Shown piece after piece: positions 56,270 through 64,000 of a stretch of DNA of 64,000 bases; positions within the stretch are counted from its first letter, which is position 1; each line of letters starts with the position of its first letter. This stretch comes from Armigeres subalbatus (lineage: Eukaryota; Arthropoda; Insecta; Diptera; Culicidae). The DNA lies in the NCBI RefSeq assembly GCF_024139115.2, contig NC_085139.1, forward strand, positions 142,402,652 through 142,466,651, given 5' to 3'. The notes under the pieces were generated by a model. It was given only the letters and a program-made list of their open reading frames with translations. It was not told the DNA's origin and made no database searches. The position numbers and the translations under genes are program-made.

Positions 56270-56680
56270 TTTCGGCATTTCTCAGCTTCTCCCACATAAT
56301 CCGAGTGCTATTTGAAATCTTCAAACAGATATGTTGTCGCTATGAATGGGTTTCCAATTAATTGGTCTCGTGAAGTCCAAGATATAGGATTCATGTATAG
56401 CATGAATTAATTAACTACCAAAAACACAGAAGGTATGCAAACGAAAAGGTACGATTATAGTTAGTTAAAATTTATAGAACATCAAAACCATTTACTAAAA
56501 TAAATTGTTTTATTTTCAAACTAATTGTTAGCCCAGCCATGTTTTACATATACTGTGCCAATATGAATTATTTGCTGCAACGCCAGGAAGAATGCATTAC
56601 AGTGAATTCAAATCAAATGTTGAAATTGATTCTGAAGTTGCTTCCATGCACACCAAAACATTATGAATATTAGGTGACAT
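56270..56680 (+). pseudogene. Decayed Juan-like RT C-terminal remnant, unit 1
   Basis: CAGATATGTTGTCGCTATGA and AATTAATTGGTCTCGTGAAG correspond to the region around 6500-6545 of copy A ('TMNGVPINYSSEAKYLG'). Short deletions and stops throughout. Confidence 0.65.
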
Positions 56681-57165
56681 ATCTGACATCTGACATTATG
56701 ACACAAAAGCACATGACGTAAACTCAATAGTATATGTTTTTCAACGTCAGATGATTTAAATATGCCACGGAACCTAAACACAGCACAGGTGCGTTGCCGC
56801 ACGAATGTACAAGCAACCGATGATCAGTGCAAATTGAGTATAACCTGTTATACTTCGATCATCACATATCCAAGAAGCGGAGAGAGCCAAGGGTTAACGC
56901 TTTAGTCTGTCACTCAGTGGGTCTATGTTCGATGCTCATCCTGACTCTCTTTTGTTTAATGTTAAATTTAAACATTTTTTAGTTAATACCAATAAATTTT
57001 ATTCATTTTTTCTATAGCTCAATACCAAATTTTTAAAACGACTTATCTGCATTTTTTAAACAAAAGATTAAAACATAGATTTGTCAAGTCTGAGAGACGA
57101 GAGCACTCCCATGCAATCCAACACCACCAACAGCTAGCCGAAGTATTTACCTATATGTTAGACAC

Positions 57166-57593
57166 ACAAGGATGTTATCGATCATTTAGTAATCTGCGTT
57201 CGATCATTTAGTAGTTTGTCTATAACTTATTCCAGAGGCTGAATTCCAAAATGTGTTATACGGTGGACTTCTGATGCGAAGGTTTTTCCATATATCTGTT
57301 TAATATATCGATGTTTCAATTCCACCATTGAAGGAGTTACAGTGTTAGTTGCAGTGACTTATACCAAATGATAACAAAATTCCAATCATTCAGTATAAGC
57401 TACTGCTACTAGCTCTATAGCTCTATTACCAGTATAATTGAAACATCGAACTGTTAGGCAGAGTTGTAGATAAACCTTTGAATTAGCAGTCCACCATACT
57501 ACAACATTTTGAAATCTAGCCTCTGGAATGTGTTATTGACAAACTACTAAATGATTGAACGCAGATTACTAAATGATCGAAAACATCCTTGTA
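57166..57593. mobile_element. Foldback MITE (ACAAGGATGTT ends)
   Basis: ACAAGGATGTTATCGATCAT, TTAGTAATCTGCGTTCGATC and TTAGTAGTTTGTC are mirrored at the right end; CATTCCAGAGGCT lies further in on both arms. A right-arm remnant of a second copy lies at 57915-58045. Confidence 0.8.
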
Positions 57594-57914
57594 GTGTAGA
57601 TATGTAGCCTACATGGCTTTTAATCGAAATAATGAAACTTTCATGTTACCAATCTAAGAGAAAATTAAATTTCGAACCCGAAAAATCAAACTATTTTCGG
57701 CTAAAATGTGTTTTAACGTTTTAATTATCATTTTAAAATTGACGTCCTATATCCCTTGCCGGGTGAAATAAAAAAGCATCATCCGGCCCCCATTTTGTTT
57801 ACTTATACTGACTAATAATAACTAATAAAAAAATAATGTTATTAACAGTATAAGTTATTACAAGCTAGTGTTTCATCTCTGTTATTAATTAAATTAATAC
57901 AATAAACTGTAGGA

Positions 57915-58045
57915 CAGAGCTGTCGAAAAATATTCGCACCAGAAGTCCACCATAAAACACGTTTTGAAATTTAACCTCTGGAATGAGTCATCGAGAAACT
58001 AAATGATCGAATTTAGATTACTACATGATCCAAAACATGTTTGGA
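57915..58045. repeat. Right-arm remnant of the ACAAGGATGTT foldback
   Basis: AGTCCACCATAAAACACGTT, CTGGAATGAGTCATCGAGAA and ATTACTACATGATCCAAAAC are diverged matches to 57492-57593. Confidence 0.65.
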
Positions 58046-58079
58046 TTGTAGAAAAGTTTGGATACATTTTCATTGACTT

Positions 58080-58460
58080 GCAAGAATGAAAAATTTTCTC
58101 CGAATCCTTCCGAAACTCAGATTCTCCCACATAATCCCGGTGCTATTTGAAATCTTCAAACAGATATGTTGTCACTATATGAATGTTACAATTAATTGGT
58201 CTAGCGAAGTCCAAGATTTAGGACTCATGTATAGCATGAATTAATTAACTTTCAAAAACCACACAGAAGGTATGCAAGCGAAAAGGTAGGAATAATACTA
58301 AATTAATATTTATAGAAAATCAAAACCATTTACTAAAATAATTTGTTTTATTTGCAAACTAATTGTTAGACCATCCATGTTTTACATATACTGTGCCAAT
58401 ATGGATTGGATTGGTGGATTCAAATTAAATATTGAAATTGATCACACCAAAACACTATGA
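58080..58460 (+). pseudogene. Decayed Juan-like RT C-terminal remnant, unit 2
   Basis: GAAAAATTTTCTCCGAATCC begins at the 'WKISPNASK' region of the Juan-like protein; CAGATATGTTGTCACTATAT and GGTCTAGCGAAGTCCAAGAT follow. Confidence 0.65.
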
Positions 58461-58986
58461 ATATTAGGTGACTTATCTGAATGAATTGACACAAAAGCAC
58501 ATGACGTAAACTCAATCGTATATGTTTTTCAACGTCAGATGATTTAAATATGCCACGGAACCTAAACACAGCAGCCGGTGCGTTGCCGCACGAATGCACA
58601 AGCAGCAGATGATCAGTGCAAATTGCGTATAACCTGTTATACTTCGATCACCAATCTTTCAAGAAGTAAAGATAGCTGAGGGGTAATGTTCTAGGCTCTC
58701 ACCAGAGACTCCTGTGATCAACGCTCGTTCGGCTCTATTCTTTTTTTTCAAAACATATTTTCTAGTATAATACCAATGAACTTTAAACAATTTTTTTTCT
58801 ATAACTCAATACCAAATTTTTAAAACGAATTCTCTGCGTTTGTAAACAAAGATTAGAACATCGATTCGTCAAATCTAAGAGGCGAGAGCACTCCCACGCA
58901 ATCCAACACCACCAACAGACAGCCGAAGTCTACACCTTTATATCAGGCTACATATCTACACATGTTGTTTAATCGAAATAATTAGA

Positions 58987-59010
58987 CTTTCGTGTTGCCA
59001 ATCTAAAAGT
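58987..59010. repeat. Left target duplication of tandem-monomer retroposon, copy 2
   Basis: 24 bp starting CTTTCGTGTTGCC, repeated exactly at 60053-60076. Unit 1 of the duplication has the related empty site CTTTCATGTTACCAATCTAA at 57639. Confidence 0.95.
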
Positions 59011-60052
59011 GGCAGTGCGAGTTGGCTCTTGTTTCGGACGGCGGGACGATCGCGCGATTTGCCGAAATTTTGTGTTTTGCATTGCGCGGCCGGTAATAAA
59101 GTTAACCAGTTCAGTGCGTGTTGGCTCTTGTTTCGGACGGCAGAACAATCGCGCGATTTGCCGAAATTTTGTGTTTTGCATTGCGCGGCCGGTAATAAAG
59201 TTAATTAGTGCAGTGCGTGTTGGCTCTTGTTTCGGACGGCGGAACGATCGCGCGGTTTGCCGAAATTTTGTGTTTTGCATTGCGCGGCCGGTAATAAAGT
59301 TAATTAGTGCAGTGCGAGTTGGCTCTTGTTTCGGACGGCGGAACGATCGCGCGATTTGCCGAAATTTTGAGTTTTGCATTGCGCGGCCGGTAATAAAGTT
59401 AATTAGTGCAGTGCGAGTTGGCTCTTGTTTCGGACGGCGGAACGATCGCGCGGTTTGCCGAAATTTTGTGTTTTGCATTGCGCGACCGGTAATAAAGTTA
59501 ATTAGTTCAGTGCGAGTTGGCTCTTGTTTCGGACGGCAGAACGATCACGCGATTTGCCGAAATTTTGTGTTTTGCATTGCGCGGTCGGTAATAAAGTTAA
59601 TTAGTGCAGTGCGAGTTGGCTCTTGTTTCGGACGGCGGAACGATCGCGCGATTTGCCGAAATTTTGTGTTTTGTTTTGTTTTTCCTTAGGACGGTTCGTA
59701 AGTAAATTGATGAATATATTTTATTATTTTTACAGCATATACTGTTATTGACAAACGCTCTATATTGTCGAATAGAGCTCCCTATTATTCACCTTTCCCA
59801 CTAACACAAAATTTCCTTCCCGAGACATCTATGAAGGTAGTATGGGTTCCCTGCATCTTCACTAGTAGATGTTGAACTAACATTCCTTCCCTTCCGTGAT
59901 TGTAAGGACGTGGCCAGGTATACAACTGCTACTGTATAGGAAAAGGTACTAATCCCAAGTACCAATTTGCGACAATATACAGTAGATTGCTCAATTGAGC
60001 ATTGTATAGCCACCCACGATTTGTACAATCACATATGCTATGCTATGCTATG
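59011..60052 (+). mobile_element. Tandem-monomer retroposon, copy 2
   Basis: Seven 99-bp monomers: a first one starting GGCAGTGCGAGTTGG at 59011, then at 59108, 59207, 59306, 59405, 59504 and 59603. The same cut in the last monomer and the same TTTTGTTTTTCCTTAGGACG junction as in copy 1 follow, then the non-coding body without the MITE, and the tail TATGCTATGCTATGCTATG. Several monomers carry AGTGCAG for AGTTCAG and CGGCGGAACG for CGGCAGAACG, variants absent from most of copy 1. Perfect 24-bp target duplications and an empty site in the sister duplicate prove insertion. Confidence 0.92.
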
Positions 60053-60220
60053 CTTTCGTGTTGCCAATCTAAAAGTAAATTAAATTTCGAACCTGAAAAA
60101 TCCAACTATTTTCGGTTAAAATGTGTTTTAACGTTTTAACAACCATTTTAAAATTGACGTCCTATATCCCTTGCCGGGTGAAATAAAAAGGCATCATCCG
60201 GCCCCCATTTTGTTTACTCG

Positions 60221-61039
60221 CTTTCGTCAGGGCCATGCGGTGTGTTGGTGATGCTTCCTTCTGCGATATTCATCCGACGGCAAGCGAATAAAGCGAATGC
60301 AGTGCCGTTCGCTCCCGCCGAAATGTGCTTGCATAGCGTCCTCACGCACATCAGCTGCGCTCCCATACGCTGATTGCACGCCGCTGATCGAACTCGTATG
60401 TAGGGTATGTGAGCGCATGATAGCAAAATAATAGAAAAATGGGCCTGATTACGTTTAGTAAAGAGAAACGTTATTAATTATTGAACACATTTCTTTTCGT
60501 TAAAGGTTACCCAAATAAACACTTATAAGGCGATCATGGCCTCAGTGGAGACAATGGGGTCTTAATAATATTGTTCATCATTGCATTACTTAACGTTTGC
60601 TTTACTTGAAGCGACACGTTGTAATTGTGCCATTATGAATATTAATTGAAAACAATAATTTCTCCAACAAATTGGCTTTCCTATTTATATACTGCCGCCG
60701 CAAGCGTAACTGTTCCATATTTTCTTCCATGCAAAATCAATATTGGACGATTATGCTTGCGACGGCAGTATAGTGGAGGGTATTTTATCTCCAAAAAATT
60801 TAGATTAATTATTAAGACCAAATGAATCTAATTTCATTTCTAGCAAATTAAAAGTTTGTCTATTTGTTAATGCATTAAAACGATCAATTTCGAATTATCA
60901 AATATATATTTTCTTTCATTGATTCAATAATACTTCCAATATTGGCACCGTTACCCTAGCAGAGTGAACTCTGTGGCTTTGAAAAGAAATGCACACATAC
61001 TAATTTGATAAATACTGTACGACTTCGGTTTACTCATAC
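60221..61039. other. Unassigned stretch
   Basis: 60230-60420 is noticeably GC-richer with short minus-strand frames, but no motif. A small foldback at 60687-60771 is listed separately. Confidence 0.3.
60687..60771. mobile_element. 85-bp foldback MITE (TATACTGCCGYCGCAAGC)
   Basis: TATACTGCCGCCGCAAGCGT is mirrored as ATGCTTGCGACGGCAGTATA. The TATACTGCC terminus is shared with the element at 61993. Confidence 0.75.
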
Positions 61040-61468
61040 CATGTGAGTTTCGATAGTTTTGTGGTATGGCAAGCGCCTTCCACCCCAGAGGTCAGAAGTT
61101 CGAATCTAGGTGTATTCAGTTGAGAATATTTTGCTATTTTTTATTCGCAAAACAGTTTTTGGCCATAACTCCAGATTGCGATGAGCTATTGATCTAATTT
61201 TCAATAGCAAACAATGGGACTGAATTCCGCGTCGTCTGCAACTTGTTGCGAGCAAATCGGACAATGGGAAGTTCAAAAAAGTGTGTCTACAAAATTTGTA
61301 CACATACACACATACACACACACACACATACATACATACACACATACAGACATCACCTCAATTCGTCGAGCTGAGTCGATCGGTATATAAAAATCGGCCC
61401 TCCGGGCCTCCTATCAAAATTTTGTTTTTGAAGCAATATTATAGCCTTTACGTACACTTAGTGTACGA
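61040..61468 (+). mobile_element. tRNA-derived SINE-like element with LINE-like 3' end
   Basis: GTGGTATGGCAAGCGCC (A-box-like) and GAAGTTCGAATCTAGG (B-box-like) lie 35 bp apart. The body leads to a CA/TACA run (61298-61350), CGTCGAGCTGAGTCGATCGG and a tail ACGAGAAAGGC. The second half recurs in the insertion at 63527-63785. Confidence 0.6.
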
Positions 61469-61992
61469 GAAAGGCAAAACAGAGCACCCTTTATTGATAC
61501 TTTTCGCATTCATATTATAGGCGATTTTTTATTTAAAAATTCTCGTTGTAAATTGAGTCGCCCCTGGAGAGAGACCATGAACTATATAGAAATAAATAAA
61601 TAAAAATAAATAAATATTTTGGAGAATAATGACCTTTAAGAGTATTATTTCCTGCAGAAGACAAGCTATGTCATTTTATGAATTAGATTTATTTATTTAT
61701 TTAACAATAGCAATTCATAACTACATAAGTAATCTTCTAACGATTTTCAATGTATATGTGGCTATGAGCAACTATATATTGATAGCAACGTCTTTTGATC
61801 AACACCATTGTACATTTCAATACCGATTAGATCATATATTTTTCATCGACTTTTTTCTTTTCCCATTTTCTTCGCTTTTTCCCTTTTTTTCTTTTTCTTC
61901 TATCTTCTTCCTTTCACTTTCTTTTTTCCCGTTTTTCTTTCTCCCTTACGCCTTTCTCCTATCGGCGACTGATAGATTTTTTAACAATTCTG
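61469..61992. other. Unassigned stretch with pyrimidine tract
   Basis: 61840-61950 is almost pure C/T on the plus strand. The 163-aa frame across it is phenylalanine-rich because of the tract and is not a gene. Confidence 0.35.
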
Positions 61993-62406
61993 TATACTGC
62001 CGCGATTCGCATAAGAATCCCATGTCGATTTTTGGCGATTTTTCTTCCAGGAATAAGCTTAAAATGACCTTATCTTTAAGAAAACCTGTTAAAATAATAG
62101 ATTTTGTTCTAGAAATTTGAAAATCAAAACCCACTTGTGTTGTCCCATCTTGCTATTTATTCGCATAACAGTCACATTCCAGACCTTGATACACTTTTGC
62201 ACAAAAAATAAATATAATTATGGTTCCATAGCAATGTATACTGATAAAGAATATTATGCCAATTTTGAAGGACGATTGGAGGTTTTATTAATTTATTCGA
62301 TTTTTTTTGTATTTCTCCATGTAAAGCGAGTTTGAAAAATTTAACAGCATATTACTCAAGTTGAAGAAAACTGACATGGGACGCTTATGCGAATAGGGGC
62401 AGTATA
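61993..62406. mobile_element. MITE with TATACTGCC ends
   Basis: TATACTGCCGCGATTCGCAT with AAGAATCCCATGTC on the left and, reverse-complemented, TATACTGCCCCTATTCGCAT with AAGCGTCCCATGTC on the right. 414 bp. It abuts the Juan-like copy B. Confidence 0.8.
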
Positions 62407-62448
62407 AGAACATACCAAAACCTGTGTAAGAACAGGGCATATGCGAAA

Positions 62449-62640
62449 ATGCTAGATACTACTCGCTTCCTGAAAAACGTTTCTTCCCTTTCAACTTCCG
62501 ATTTTGATTTTTTAACTGAACAATTGCATCACATGATTGATGCAATGTTCAAAGCAAATACCATACCTGAAGCTGTTCAGGTTGGTATGAAGTACACACA
62601 AAAAAATGCTATCGGACTCCGTTTTAATGGAGCCAAATAA
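62449..62640 (+). pseudogene. ORF1 (gag-like) C-terminus of copy B
   Basis: 63 residues ending 'GMKYTQKNAIGLRFNGAK'. The stop TAA (62638-62640) overlaps the start of ORF2 (ATG at 62627) by 14 bases, an arrangement known in Jockey-clade LINEs. Confidence 0.6.
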
Positions 62641-63526
62641 TTGTGTGAAAGTTCTAAATTGGAATGCCCGCTCTCTAAAGGGTAAGGAAGATGAATTATT
62701 CAACTTCCTTTCAGTTCATAAAAGAGATCCAAATTATTTTATCTACAGAAATGATCGTCTTGACAGCGCCTGTGGTGGGGTCGCCATTGTCATTAATAGA
62801 CGTATCAAACATAAATTATTTTCTTCGTTCGAATCCAAAGTTTTTGAAACCCTGGGAGTTTCTGTTGAAACAACTTTTGAACAATTTTCCTTCATTGCAA
62901 CCTACTTGCCTTTTCAATGCAATGGGTAGCAAAAGAATTTGTTGAAAGCTGATCTTCAAATTCTAACTCGCAACAAATCTAAATTCTTCGTAATTGGTGA
63001 CTTCAATGCCAAACACCGTTCATGGAATAATGCTCAAAGCAATTCCAATGGAAAAAAATTATTTGAAGATTGTTCTGCGGGATATTATACTATTCAATAT
63101 CCCAACATGTTTTTCATCCACTCGAAATCTTTCGACAATTGATTTGGTTTTAACGGATTCAAGTCAGCTGTGTGGCCAATTGGTAACTCATGTTGACTTT
63201 GACTCTGATCACCTTCCTGTGACGTTTGAAATCTCACAAGAAGCCATTTATAATCCAATCAGCTCTACTTTTAATTATCATAGAGCTGATTGGGATTTAT
63301 ATAACACGTATTTCGATAGGAATTTTGATGTTGATATTCCTCTCGATACCAAAAGTGATATTGATAATGCTCTCGTATCTTTGACAAATTTAATTGTCGA
63401 AGCCATTGCAATTCCTAAATGTGAAATTAAATTCAACTCCATTACTATTGACGACGATATTCAGCTACTGATCCGTCTTAAAAATGTGAGGCGAAGCAAT
63501 ACCAAAGAACTCGCGATCCCGCCGAT
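62627..63526 (+). pseudogene. ORF2 endonuclease of copy B, frameshifted
   Basis: Begins MEPNNCVKVLNWNARSLKGK. Contains 'SACGGVAIVINRRIKHK', 'FFVIGDFNAKHRSWNN' (catalytic D and N), 'NSIDLVLTDSSQ' and 'DFDSDHLPVTFEI' (the SDH block), in order, as in APE-type LINE endonucleases. Breaks occur near 62735 (loss of the segment after 'VHKRDPN'), 62927 (stop) and 63110 (frameshift). Confidence 0.85.
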
Positions 63527-63785
63527 CGTTATCATATTCAATAGTGATCAACTAGGCTTTGCCCCCTGTCGAATGAAACGATAAAATCGGTCTAGGATTA
63601 CTATATGAAAAGTTGTCTAATGTTTTTCTTAGCTTTTGTGCACACACATACGCACACACATACACACACACATACACACGGACAGACATACATGCGTTCA
63701 GTTCGTCGAGCTGAGTCGGTTGGTATAAAACACTATGGGTCTCCGAGGCTTCTATAAAAACTTTGTTGTACGAGAAAGGTAAAAA
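63527..63785 (+). mobile_element. SINE/LINE-tail insertion inside copy B
   Basis: ATCATATTCAATAGTGATCA to TGTACGAGAAAGGT with a CA/TACA run at 63642-63680 and CGTCGAGCTGAGTCGGTTGG. Homologous to 61290-61468. It replaces LINE sequence corresponding to about 5283-5325 in copy A. Confidence 0.7.
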
Positions 63786-64000
63786 AACGTTTCGCTATTC
63801 TGAGAATTACCAACTTTGAGAAAAGTGTCTCGAAATTGGATCCCAGTTCGAAACCCTTTTGGAAATTAACGAAAATTCTTTAAAAAAAACTCAAAAGCCA
63901 ATTCCAGCGCTTAAAGAGGGAAATAAAATTTTATTACCAAATGGCTAAAAGGCTCATATACTTGCTCAGCAGTTCGAGAGTGCCCATAATTTTAGTCTAG

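Larger units (their letters stand above)
56256..57812 (+). repeat. Direct duplication, unit 1
   Basis: Shares, in the same order and orientation, at least four blocks with 58080-60220: a decayed Juan-like RT end, ACATGACGTAAACTCAAT with GTTGCCGCACGAATG, GAGAGCACTCCCA(T/C)GCAATC, and TGACGTCCTATATCCCTTGC. It has its own insertion, the foldback at 57166-57593, which unit 2 lacks. Confidence 0.85.
58080..60220 (+). repeat. Direct duplication, unit 2
   Basis: Second copy of 56256-57812, diverged by roughly 10% by eye, and enlarged by the tandem-monomer retroposon at 59011-60052. The Juan-like remnant is at 58080-58460. Confidence 0.85.
62410..64000 (+). mobile_element. Juan-like LINE, copy B, runs off the window
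   Basis: Covers the end of ORF1, the endonuclease and the beginning of the RT linker; matched to copy A from 63318 onwards. A foreign insertion lies at 63527-63785, and the LINE resumes with ACGTTTCGCTATTCTGAGAA at 63786. The left boundary is set by the neighbouring MITE. Confidence 0.85.

Noticed and set aside
61298..61350. CA/TACA microsatellite as a separate feature
   Set aside because: It is part of the SINE-like element and recurs with it at 63642.
61629..62120. 163-aa phenylalanine-rich frame
   Set aside because: Created by a C/T tract and it runs into a MITE terminus.

Overview
The window looks like non-coding chromosomal DNA of a culicine mosquito, most likely an Aedes. It is AT-rich, has almost no host genes, and is packed with nested transposable elements. 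The organism call rests on recognition of a Juan-like Jockey-clade LINE (two large copies), Feilai-like tRNA-derived SINEs (six copies), and many TA-, TTAA-, TAA- and 8-bp-flanked MITEs of the kind typical of Aedes. No database could be searched, so family names are by recognition.

Layout. 1-880: endonuclease part of a decayed LINE on the minus strand. 1807-8835: a wrecked Tc1-like transposon opened up by two SINEs, a MITE at each of 2059 and 7779, and a Juan-like LINE with a 14-bp target duplication; a short unrecognised gene-like stretch with good splice signals lies at 3537-4147. 8836-14440: mostly featureless, with one perfect 25-bp hairpin. 14443-18047: a split SINE, a MITE, degenerate TAATCAT repeats and 1.27 kb of (TTTATTG)n. 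18063-31110: unclassified sequence and many MITEs and foldbacks. 31141-33797: a LINE carrying a tandem-monomer retroposon. 35404-39324: a 3.9-kb foldback whose arms contain 143-bp tandem units. 41219-41608: a clear small secreted-protein gene. 42700-45000: two tandem arrays with units near 145 bp. 45309-48303: two non-autonomous hAT elements. 49953-50309: a second small secreted-protein gene, a paralogue of the first. 52546-55066: a hAT-like element holding a TTAA-MITE that itself holds a TA-MITE. 56256-60220: a direct duplication, one copy of which carries a second tandem-monomer retroposon. 61040-64000: a SINE-like element, a MITE and the start of a second Juan-like LINE running off the right edge.

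The only genes I would defend as functional are the two small intronless secreted-protein genes at 41219-41608 and 49953-50309 (plus strand, about 8.3 kb apart). They share an IGDII-containing core, have signal peptides and no cysteines in the mature part, and each has a core promoter and a poly(A) signal. I cannot name the family.

The most novel-looking material is a retroposon seen twice (32425-33625 and 59011-60052). It has six or seven exact 99-bp monomers at its 5' end, a non-coding body, a (TATGC)n-type tail and perfect 24-bp target duplications. A second general pattern is a set of MITE families in which the phrase in the terminal inverted repeat recurs inside the element in both orientations.
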